Below, in pieces: positions 38,472 through 47,804 of a stretch of DNA of 64,000 nt. Made by a program: the position numbers and the translations under genes. Every line of letters begins with the position of its first letter. Position 1 is the stretch's first letter. This DNA comes from Manis javanica (lineage: Eukaryota > Chordata > Mammalia > Pholidota > Manidae), in contig NC_133157.1 of assembly GCF_040802235.1 (NCBI RefSeq), positions 88,398,001 through 88,462,000 on the forward strand, written 5' to 3'. The notes beneath the pieces were generated by a model that was not told the DNA's origin, made no database searches, and worked only from the letters and a program-made list of their open reading frames with translations.

Positions 38472-39081
38472 GAACAAAGGAAAAACTGAAGGAACAAAAT
38501 AGCAGCAGAATCACAGAACTCAAGAATGGACTAACAGGTACCAAAGGGAAAGGGACTGGGGAGGATGGGTGGGTAGGGAAGGATAAGGGAGGGAAAGAAA
38601 AAGGGGGGTATTAAGATTAGCATGCATGGGGGGTGGGAGAAAGGGGAGGGCTGTACAACACAGAGAAGACAAGTAGTGATTCTACAACATTTTGCTACGC
38701 TGATGGACAATGACTGTAAAGGGGTATATGGGGGGACCTGGTATAGGGGAGAGCCTAGTAAACAAAATATTCGCCATGTAAGTGTAGATTAATGATAAAA
38801 AAAAAAGCAGTTCCTGTGTGGTGACCTGCAATGAGTTCTACACAATGATATAAAGGGCATGTAAAAGTGTAGGCATAGGGTCTGTTTGTGTTTATACAGA
38901 GGATCAAAGCCTAATTTGGCTACCCCGAAAAATGAACTAAGATACGATATGAAAAAGAACTTCCAACATCAGCACTCTTGGGAAGACTCATGCCAGAAGA
39001 TGACCATCAAAAAACCCCAACAAAGATCCATGCACTGCTACAGGTGTAGATGCACTCATTCCACCAGTTCCTGGACTTGCC

Positions 39082-39531
39082 ATGGGAATGAAGAAGGAGA
39101 TATCTAAGCTGGCCTGTGCATACAGCAAAACAACAAATTTGACTGGATCTAAACTGTTGGAACTCAACCAAGAATTAGGAGAAGTGCAAATTGTAGTGCT
39201 CCAAAATCTTACAACTACAGACTATTTACTGTTAAAAGAACATATGGGATGTGAACAGTCCCCAGGAATGGGTTGTTTTAATTTGTCTGATTTCTCTCAG
39301 ACTGTTCAAGTTCAGTTGGACCATATTCACCATATTATAGATAAGTTTTCACAAATGCCTAAGGTGCCTAACTGGTTTTCTTGGTTTCACTGGAGATGGC
39401 TGGTAATTACAGGTATGCTTTGGTTACATAACTGTACTCCTATTATGTTGATGTGTGTGTGCAATTTAATTAGTAGTTTAAAACCTATACATGCTGAAGT
39501 TACTCTACGAGAAGGTATGTCAAAGAAATAA
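39082..39531 (+). pseudogene. Endogenous retrovirus env, transmembrane subunit remnant
   Basis: A 149-codon open frame. A leucine-rich heptad stretch (LLELNQELGEVQIVVLQNL) leads into a loop reading HMGCEQSPGMGCFNLSD, then FSQMPKVPNWFSWFHWRW and a hydrophobic membrane segment (about residues 110-135) with a short tail. The order heptad repeat, Cys loop, Trp-rich stem, membrane anchor is that of a retroviral Env TM subunit. The loop most resembles TM proteins of the alpharetrovirus type, judged from general knowledge. The cysteine pair expected at the loop end is reduced to one (GC). The surface subunit, fusion peptide and cleavage site upstream are absent or out of frame (for example 38886-39107), so this is a fragment. 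Confidence 0.75.
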
Positions 39532-40112
39532 TCAATCTTCCCAGGTTTTCGTCCACCTGCTACTTCTATAGCTTTTCTTCTTCCTTCCTAATTATAACCC
39601 TTAGGTAGAATTCGTGCCTCATATCGAATTTACTGAGTATCATAATTCTTCCAAGTGGTAAAGACACCTCAAGACAAATGGTGGGCATAGAAGCCACAGG
39701 GCATAAAATATGCAAAGAAGTAAAAAGCTAACCTTTTCAAACAATAAGGCTTCTCTCTCACTTACCAACTTAACATTTCCCTGTATGGCCCCGGAAGATG
39801 ACTGGTTAGTCAGAGATGGGTAAGATTCCTCAAGGGAGGAACAACCTAAGACAGGCACAGTCACAGGGGGGCCATCAGGTGAGAAATTGGGGATCAACAG
39901 TGGTGAAGCTTAGAACCTCACCCCTCCTGTTTTGAGAGAAATCTTCTGCATCCGTGGATGTTTTATTGCCCTTGTCTAGCTTGGATTAACACATAGTCTA
40001 CAGGCACACACCTGATCATCTACATTTGCTCTCTTACAACACTAAACTATGTTTTCTACCTTTATCTTGTATATACCTACCACTTCAGCATTTTATTAAA
40101 AATAATAATAAT

Positions 40113-40123
40113 AAAGAGAGAAA
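40113..40123 (+). promoter_or_regulatory. Polypurine tract before LTR, copy 1
   Basis: aaagagagaaa immediately before a TG-starting LTR boundary; in retroviruses this primes plus-strand DNA synthesis. Confidence 0.6.
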
Positions 40124-40443
40124 TGTGGTATCCACATATAAATCAAGTATAAAAATCAAATGAATATTCATATTTGAACTGACTGTTGATAGTTCATAAT
40201 GCATGATCAAAACCAAAAGCCTCTGTGATGACTGCCCTTGTAATGTTCACCATGTAACTTATTCACTATGTAAGAATTTGTTCTCCATGTAAGAACTTGT
40301 TCGTTATGCTTCAGAAGATTGGAGACTGATGAAAATTAGGCTTGGGGTGGATTAATGATTGTGCATTGAGCATTGACCCCCCTATACAGAATTTTATTGT
40401 GGTTAACAACCATTTGATCAATAAATATGAGAGATGCCTTCAC
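40124..40443 (+). mobile_element. LTR U3-R segment, copy 1
   Basis: Starts TGTGGTATCC, contains repeated tgtaagaa/accatgtaa words (40250-40310) and ends 18 bases after AATAAA at the start of the poly(A) run, so the R region stops at the polyadenylation site and U5 is missing. Confidence 0.65.
40420..40425 (+). terminator. Poly(A) signal AATAAA of module copy 1
   Basis: The signal ends 18 bases before the A-run, the normal spacing. Confidence 0.8.
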
Positions 40444-40460
40444 AAAAAAAAAAAAAAAAA

Positions 40461-40663
40461 GAAAGTCCACACTTCCAATTGTAAAATAAATAAGTAACCG
40501 GGATGTAATGTATAGCATAAGGAATATAGTCAAAATATTGTAACAACTTGGTATGGTGATAGCTGGTACCTAGAATTATCATGTATATTAAATCACTGTG
40601 TTGTACACCTGAAACTAATGTAATACTGTGTATCAACTTCCCTTCAATAAAAAAAAAAAAAAA
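40461..40663 (+). mobile_element. Old-type L1 3' tail (L1MA-like) inside composite 1
   Basis: About 200 bp reading acttccaattgtaaaataaa, gggatgtaatgtatagcata, then gttgtacacctgaaactaat and ttcaataaa plus an A-run: the typical laurasiatherian L1MA-type 3' end. It lies inside the target-site duplications that bound the young L1 and the env module. Confidence 0.75.
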
Positions 40664-40669
40664 GTTCTC
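40655..40669. repeat. Right target-site duplication of composite 1
   Basis: A-run plus aagttctc (40662-40669); partner of 32800-32814. Confidence 0.7.
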
Positions 40670-41545
40670 CCCATAACCACAGTATATAAAACTGCCTTCC
40701 AAATCAGGAAATTCACACTGATACATTACCAGCTTCTAACCCACAGGTCAGCTCAGGTTTCACCAATTGTTCAAATAATGTAGCAAATGATCCCGTACAC
40801 CTGCCCCACCCAGTTGTCATGCTCTTCAGTTTTCTTTAGTCTGAAGCAATTCCTCCTCTGTCTTGATCGGAAACTTCTGAAGATTACATGCAAGTTATTT
40901 TGAGGAATGCCCCTTAGTTTGGATTTATCTGACATTTATTCATAATCTGTTTCAGGTCTTGCATTTTTGGCAAGAATACCATGGTAGCGATGTTGCGTTC
41001 TTATCATATATGAGCAGCTGGCACGTGATTCTCTTTACCCCATTACTATAACATTCACTTGATTTCTCTATTAAGCTGGTGTCTGCCACATGTTGTCACT
41101 AGAAGTCACCCTTTTCCTCTTCGTGATTAGTAAGTATCTTGGGGAGAAGTACTTTGGAACCATGGAAATATTCTGCTCCTCCACAGCCAATTTATTCATT
41201 AATTTATTTCTATCATATATCCTTTATTCAGTGGGTCATAACCTGTTATTATCATTATTTATTTTGATGACCAAATTGTCCTGGCTTTGGTCAACGAGAG
41301 CCCCTTCAAACTGGCTGCTGTGGTCTTGTTAAGCTTCTGTTCATTCTTTGATTGCCTCATTCTTTCCTGACAGAAGGTATTCCAGGTTCCTCCTGTTCTT
41401 TCCCCACCGGAGCCCTGGAACCAGCCATTTCTCCAAGGACCCCAGGCCTCATTCAGTGGAGAAAGGTATTTAGATGCCAAGTTCTGGGTTCTAGGTGTGC
41501 TCATCACTTCTGAGGTGCTGTTGTTCTCAGGCACTTTCAGCAGGG
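40670..41545 (+). mobile_element. Old interspersed repeat, copy A (right part)
   Basis: Shares order and many words with 53900-54661 plus 57027-57330: ggaaattcacactgatac, gttgtcatgctcttc, gtcttgcatttttggcaagaat, ttattttgatgaccaaattg, gagccccttcaaactggctg and gtggagaaaggtatttagat. Its left part probably lies at about 32750-32814, cut off by composite 1. Likely a region of an old L1; family unresolved and strand arbitrary. Confidence 0.55.
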
Positions 41546-41607
41546 AGAGCTAAGGACTAGGTATGTATGCATTTCATGTCTGTATGATTCTTTATCACCT
41601 GTGTGTC

Positions 41608-41645
41608 ATCTATCTACCTATCTGTCATCCATCTCTATCTATTCA
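41608..41645. repeat. Degenerate (ATCT)n tract
   Basis: Repeated atct/acct words (atctatctacctatctgtc). Confidence 0.7.
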
Positions 41646-41887
41646 CCCATGTATTGAAAGCCATGGATTTGTGCTGATATTTCCATTTCCAATGGAAAGC
41701 CAGAACGTTCATTCTAATTTTCTCCCTTTCCATATTTGAGCTCCCTTCTCCAACAGTGGGAAACTTGGCTTCCATTATCCTTGATACATTTATTTGATCA
41801 ATTCCACTGCATATAACCCATCTCATTTTGCCACTTTTACCTCCTGCCCCATGTGAACAGCCCCCTCACCCCATAGAAGCCACCCAC

Positions 41888-42258
41888 TGTATTAGTCAGC
41901 TAGGGATGCCGTAAGAAAGTGCCATAGGCCAAGCAGCTTAAACAACAGAAAGTGATTGTCTAACATTTCTAGAGGCTGGAAGTCTGAGATCAAGTGCTGT
42001 CAGGGCTGGTTTCTCCTGAGGTCTTTCTTCTGGGTGTGAAGATGATTGTCTCCCACCTGCGTCCTCATCTGGACTTCTTTCTCTGCCTCTCTCTTCTTAT
42101 AAGGACAGTAGTCAGACTGAATGAGGGCCCACCCTAATAGCATATCAGCTTAATTTCCTTTAAAAAAACCCTATCTCCAAATACAGCTTCATTCTGAGGT
42201 ACTGGGGTTTAGAACTTGAACATCAGACTTTAGGAGGACATATCTCAGCCCGTCACAC
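41888..42258 (-). mobile_element. MaLR (MLT1A/MST-type) LTR, antisense
   Basis: Same order as the LTR at 5155-5540: tgtattagtcagctaggg, agaggctggaagtctgagat, cttcttataaggacag, agggcccaccc, tctccaaat and cattctgaggtactgggg. Confidence 0.85.
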
Positions 42259-42259
42259 C

Positions 42260-45195
42260 CACACAGACAGCCCATGGACACTCTTCCCTGCCAGCACTCC
42301 CAGCCTCTACACCAGACTTGCCCCTGGATACCAACCCCTGCGGGCAACTTCCTCACCCTCCTTGGGCTCTGACTGCCTCTCTGGGCTGGTCTTGCACTGC
42401 TTGGTCTCTGGGTCCTTTATGAGGCTCCCCACCCACACAGAGGCCTTTCCAGCCCCCCTGAGCTCCGGTAGGGTTTTGAGCCGCTGTGTCCCTGTTTCCA
42501 CCCCCCACCCAGGGTAGAGGATGCCTTGCTGGCTCCATCTATTGACTTCAGGATGGGACTGTTCAGGAGACAAGGTGAGGGAGAGGGAAAGAAAGAAGAC
42601 AAGTGTTGAAAGGACAAGGACAAGAAAGAGCAGGGTTTTGTGTCACAGATTGGGGGGTGTCCAGAAGCAGACAATGAGATAAGTTTGGGGTACAACATGC
42701 TCATTTGAAATCAATATCTGTGGAAAGAAGGGGTGAGCAGGATTGGGTAGAGTAAGGTGTTGAGCTGGGGTGCAAATCCTGAAAATCCTGGCCAATTGGA
42801 TGGCAGCTCAGAGCAGGTGCTGCACATCTGCATTTGTGTGTCTGTCTGCATTTCCTTGCCCTGCTTGGTACAGGGGTCTGAACGCCCCAGGAAGGGTGTG
42901 ACATCACTGACGTAGACCCTAGAGAGCTTCTGGCTGCAGTCTCTACAGATGGATCCCCTACAGGGGGATTTGGGTTGTGCATCTCCAGGTCTACAACAGT
43001 TTGGCTTTTATACATGGTTTCTATTAATTTTCTGCAGCTACTTGCCAGATATTTTTAAATACAACTGTTCTTTACGGTAGGTAAAAATCAACCCAAAGAG
43101 TTCCCTTTTCAGTAACGGTAGTTAACCTTCTTGCAGATTGTAATTATAAACCCTCGAAACAACATAAAAAGCAACTATTTCAAATAAGGAGAAAACTGGA
43201 GTAGATTCAACCTTGAAACAAAGGACCTGCACTGGGATCAACGCTTACATGGCTTTTTCCCTGAGGGCATGCCCCTCATCTGTTGGCAGGGAGATACCAG
43301 AGCTCAAGCAGACACCCGCGATCTTACTGGCTTGAGGTGCTGCAGAACCGTTAAGGGCTTTCAGAGCAGCGGGAATTGAGCAGTCACAGGGTGCAAGCCC
43401 CAAGGCTGCATACAAGCTCCCGTCAAATCCTCCACTTGCCCCAGAATTACTCATGCATTGGGGGAGCTCCACTGAGGCCAAGAGAGAGTGACATCTGGAA
43501 GGCTGAGAGCAAAGCAGGTTTTCTCTGCTCAGCTGAGACGTGGGGTTTGAGTCCCACCTACTTTGAGGGGCTTAGTGAACAACTCAGGCTTTTCACTGAC
43601 ACCCCAGGAAAGCCTAAGATTAAGGGCAAAACTGGACAGACCTGCCCTAAAAAGTCTAAAACCAAGTTACTTACAGAAAGAAACTCATATTCTCATGCAC
43701 TGGAATAATACTCAAGCAATTCAAAAAATGGATAAACTCATGGGACATACATATAATCTCAAAAACATAAATGAAAGCCAGACACAATAGGGAATCAAAC
43801 CCACTATTTCCCTTATTGTGAAGATGGAGAACAATAATCCTAAGATGTAAATGCAGATATCAGAACATCATTGCCCACTTGAAGTGGGGCTTGTACTGGG
43901 AGGACAGTGGAAAGGTAGAAAGATTTATATCTCCAGTGCGGTGGGGGTTCCTGGATGTATGCATTTTTCAAAGCTCACCAGCTTATACACTGATATCTGT
44001 GTATATCACTGAAAGGCTGACTCAAACCTGACAAAACCGTAAAGAAAGCTTCCTTTGCTCCCCCTCATTAGAACATGGCTTCACCTACGGAGTACTTGAG
44101 CGCTTGTAATACAGCTGTCTACTGCAGAGAATAACTTAAAATAAAATCCTCTCCTAATAACTGCATTCTAAACTATGGCTTCTCTTGTTTGGCTCATTAA
44201 ATCACAAACCTAAAAAGTATTGTTTAGGGCATAATTATTTGTATGATATTGAAAAACATCTTTTTAATAGTTTGTCAAAGAAGTAGTGTACTACCAGAAG
44301 GATTCTTATAAAACTGCTTTTAAAAAATCTAAATGCTTCTTTCCCCTCGATTGTGAAGCAATGGTAAAGATGACAGTTAAGGATTGTTTCCAAGAGAATT
44401 CCTCTTTTCCGTCTACTTGCTCACTCAGAGGACTCTTACCTGGCTGTGGGGTCCACCTGTTCGGTGTACCTTTTTGCTGACTGGTCAGCTCACATTGATG
44501 AGCCTGATTTGCCTGATGTACATGTCTGCATCTAGCTTCTGACTGATAACATCACTTCAGTGTCTGATAAGTAATCTGAAGCCCAAATCCCAACCATAAC
44601 TCTCATTCCTACACACCCACTTACACCACAACTATGGGGCAAAAACAAAGAGCCTTTTCTTCTCTAGAAACTTCTTTCTTCCATGTTTTGTGAGCCCAGA
44701 CTGAAGACCCGCAGCCCCCTTTCCCCTTTGTCCTCCATGAGGAAACTCCTCGTGCCTTTGTTGGTTCATCCCGGATAGACACCTGATCTCTCCATTTCCA
44801 GCCATGCCATTGGCATCCTCCAATTCCCAGTCACCCTCCCCTGTCCCCTAGGTTTCTGCACATCCTCCTCCCCAGTCTTCAGGCAGTTTGACCCCAGTAG
44901 TGTGTCTGCTGCCTTGTTATACTGGGTCACTTTTCTGGTTGTGTTTTTTTAGTGGTGTACCAACTGCACTTCTCACCGTGCCCTGGAAGGCTTTGATTGA
45001 ACCCGTCTGTCCGCAGATCCACCCTTACCTTGCATCCCATCCACACGTTCTGGTCACTGTGGACTTCTCTCCTGGAGCATGCTAAGCTCGTCCCTCCCTG
45101 CCCGTCGCAGGGCCCGCTCCTTCTCACCCATCCAGTCCAGCTCACGTCCCCCTTCTCTGTTGCTTCTGCTTATTTCCTAAACAACATTTGGCCAA
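42260..45195. other. No recognised feature
   Basis: Mixed intergenic DNA. A 78-codon minus-strand frame at 43245-43481 has a protein-like look (ASVELPQCMSNSGASGG) but I cannot place it in any family and call nothing. Confidence 0.4.
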
Positions 45196-45199
45196 TTTA

Positions 45200-45390
45200 T
45201 ACATAGTGAATATCTAAAGTGAATACATATGTAGACTTGTTCCCTTCATTAGGAGGTGGCATCTTTAAGGAATGGAACCTAGTCTGCCTGATTCTCTTAT
45301 TCTTTTCTGTACCCCGGCCAACTGTTGCAGTGCCCGATATATAGACAGTGGTCAGTAATCCTTTACTGAGTAAATAAAATGACATGTTTC
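45200..45390 (+). mobile_element. L2 3' end (tentative)
   Basis: The run aggaatggaacctagtctg, acagtggtcagtaatc and ctgagtaaataaa follows the order of a diverged L2 tail. Confidence 0.45.
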
Positions 45391-46141
45391 CTGCCATCAA
45401 GAAGGTCGGCATACTGGGTCACCCTTGAACACATACACTGCCTACTTTTGTGTTCTCACTTTTAGATTTGACTATCTGCATACATAATGTTTTACAAAGA
45501 TATTAAATACTTGAGGATGTATAATTTGGGGCATCTGAAAGTGTACCATAATGAAAACTTATCAATAGCTCCACAGGATTTCAGTCATAATCATGCTTTA
45601 AAGTGACTGCGTGATGGCTAACTTAACTGGAGGTACCCCAGTTTGCACTTAGATATTTATAGTGTTTCTAACACGGCAACTACTTTTCTCTCTCACACAG
45701 TTTCCTCCTTCACAGGGTGGGGAGAATAGTGATTCTTGCTTTAGAGCACTGCTTTGAGGATTAAATAGGATATTGTTTGTGAAGTTGTTAGTAGCGTATC
45801 TGACATAAAATCAAGTGCTCACACACATTTTTAAAATTATTAGTATTCCTGTTATTCATATTGACATTATACTGAATGACATTAAACTTTGTGCCAATAC
45901 CTTCTCTTTTTATCCAGTCTGACCACTGCTGTCTTTTAACTGGGATGTATACCATTTAATGTAATTATTAATGGGGTTAGATTTAAGCCTACCATTCTAC
46001 CATTTGTTTTCTGTTTGTGTTCTATGTTTTTCTTTTGTACTTTATTTTGGGGTAATTGAAATATTTTTATAAAATTCTATTTTAACTTGCAATATTTACA
46101 TTTTTGATATACCTCTTGCATTTAAAAAATGATATACAGAT
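45391..46141. other. AT-rich left flank of composite 2
   Basis: Unique-looking to about 45840. From there to 46141 it is T-rich and may be old antisense L1. No copy of this flank is seen to the right of 53818. Confidence 0.35.
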
Positions 46142-46689
46142 GGGAGCCAGGATGGCGGCGTGAGTAGAGCAGTGGAAATCTCCTCCCAAAAACACATAGA
46201 GCTATGAAAATATAACAAAGAAAAATCTTCCTAAAATAGAGACCACAGGACACAGGACAACATCCAGACCACATCCACACCTGCAAGAACCCAGTGCCTT
46301 GCGAAGGGGAGTGCTTTTTGGAAGTCTTAAAGGGGCAGGACAGGTCACTTAGACCAGAGGCAGGGAATCTGGGGATCTCAGGGCACTCTAACCCCCTGGG
46401 CAGCAGGGAGCACAGAGGCCCCTTATGGAGATAAATAGCCTCCCAGCCGCTCCCCCTCCAACGGGGCTCCACCATTTTGGAGGAACAGCCCCAGCCAGGC
46501 CAAGCCCACAGCAACAGCAGAGATAAACCCCAAAGCAACTGGGCAGGAAGCAGAAGCCCTGTCTGCGCACAGCTGCCCAGCACAAGCCACTAGAGGTCGC
46601 TATTCTCCCAGGAAAAGGCTACAAACCAACAAGAAGGGAAGCTCTTCCAGCGGTCACTTGTACCAGCTCTGCAAACTATCTCTATTACC

Positions 46690-47609
46690 ATGAAAAGGCA
46701 AAACTACAGGCAGACAAAGATCACAGAGACAACACCTGAGAAGGAGACAGACCTAACTAGTCCTCCTGAAAAAGAATTCAAAATAAAAATCATGAACATG
46801 CTGACAGAGATGCAGAGAAAAATGCAAGAGCAATGGGATGAGATGCAGAGAAAAATGCAAGAGCAGTGGGATGACATGCAGAGAAAAATGCAAGAGCAGT
46901 TGGATGAAGTCCGGAAGGAGATCACAGATGTCAGGAAAGAGATCACAGAAGTGAAACAATCCCTGGAAGGATTTATAAGCAGAATGGATAAGATGCAAGA
47001 GGCCATTGAAGGAATAGAAGCCAGAGAACAGGAACGTATAGAAGCTGACATAGAGATAAAAGGATCTCCAGGAATGAAACAACACTAAGAGAAATATGTG
47101 ACCAATACAAAAGGAATAACATTCGTATTATAGGGATACCAGAAGAGGAAGAAAGAGGAAAAGGGATAGAAAGTGTCTTTGAAGAAATAATTGCTGAAAA
47201 CTTCCCCAAACTGGGGGAGGAAATAATTGAACAGACCATGGAATTACACAGAACCCCCAACAGAAAGGATCCAAGGAGGACAACACCAAGACACATAGTA
47301 ATTAAAATGGCAAGGATCAAGGACAAGGAAAGAGTTTTAAAGGCAGCTAGAGAGAAAAAGGTCACCTATAAAGGAAAACCAATCAGGCTAACATCAGACT
47401 TCTCAACAGAAACCCTACAGGCCAGAAGAGAATGGCATGATATACTTAATGCAATGAAACAGAAGGGCCTTGAACCAAGGATACTGTATCCAGCACAACT
47501 ATCATTTAAATATGATGGTGGGATCAAACAATTCCCAGACAAGCAAAAGCTGAGGGAATTTGCTTCCCACAAACCACCTCTACAGGGCATCCTACAGGGA
47601 CTGCTCTAG
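46690..47609 (+). pseudogene. L1 ORF1 with one frameshift
   Basis: The ATG at 46690 opens a frame with the coiled-coil N-terminal part. It includes three perfect-frame 11-residue units (MQRKMQEQWDE, MQRKMQEQWDD, MQRKMQEQLDE at 46810-46908) and a doubled VRKEIT unit. The frame fails near 47060: comparison with 33900-33920 shows four bases (agag) missing, giving a TAA at about 47086. The rest of the protein, an RNA-recognition and C-terminal domain with ETLQARREWHDILNAMKQKG, is open in the shifted frame to a TAG at 47609. Apart from that one deletion the gene looks complete. Confidence 0.92.
46810..46908 (+). repeat. 33-bp tandem triplication in ORF1 coiled coil
   Basis: Three adjacent 33-bp units starting atgcagagaaaaatgcaaga, differing at a few bases. 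The first L1 has a single related unit at this place (33766-33800). Confidence 0.9.
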
Positions 47610-47804
47610 ATGGGAGCACCCCTAAAAAGAGCACAGAACAAAACACACAACATATGAAGAATGGAGGAGGAGGAATAAGAAGGGAGAGAAGAAAAGAATC
47701 TCCAGACAGTGTATATAACAGCTCAATAAGCGAGCTAAGTAAGGCAGTAAGATACTAAAGAAGCTAACCTTGAACCTTTGGTAACCACGAATCTAAAGCC
47801 TGAA

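Larger units (their letters stand above)
32815..38806 (+). mobile_element. Young L1, near full length (composite 1)
   Basis: Complete order: 5' UTR (32815-33608) with the gccaacatggcgg start, ORF1 region (33609-34455), spacer, ORF2 region (34651-38471), 3' UTR with G-rich tract and a ten-A tail (38797-38806). It is very close to the L1 at 46142-51992; for instance 37519-37657 is identical to 50676-50814 over 139 bp. Both ORFs carry frameshifts and stops, so this copy is inactive. It is followed with no gap by the retroviral module at 38807. Confidence 0.95.
38807..40460 (+). mobile_element. Retroviral env-TM/U3-R module with poly(A), copy 1
   Basis: Begins gcagttcctgtgtggtgacc directly after the L1 A-tail. 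It contains an env remnant (39082-39531), an untranslated stretch, a polypurine tract (40113-40123), an LTR piece starting TGTGGTATCC (40124), AATAAA (40420-40425) and a 17-A tail (40444-40460). Env, polypurine tract, U3 and R followed by a poly(A) tail is the 3' end of a retroviral transcript, not of a provirus (there is no U5). So it was copied as RNA, presumably by L1 machinery. A second copy with the same edges lies at 52155-53818, also just behind a young L1. Confidence 0.8.

Noticed and set aside
40455-40463. aaaaaagaa after the first env-module A-tail as the target-site duplication of composite 1
   Set aside because: It matches the left site only in its A-rich part. The 8-base aagttctc match at 40662-40669, plus continuity of the outer flanks, is the better solution, though nesting is not excluded.
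43245-43481. 78-codon minus-strand frame resembling a protein fragment
   Set aside because: I could not assign it to any family, and it has no supporting splice or retrocopy features.
47778-47804. Upstream non-ATG start for L1 ORF2
   Set aside because: The in-frame ATG at 47805 matches the usual ORF2 start (MAIS...), so the extra nine codons are leader.
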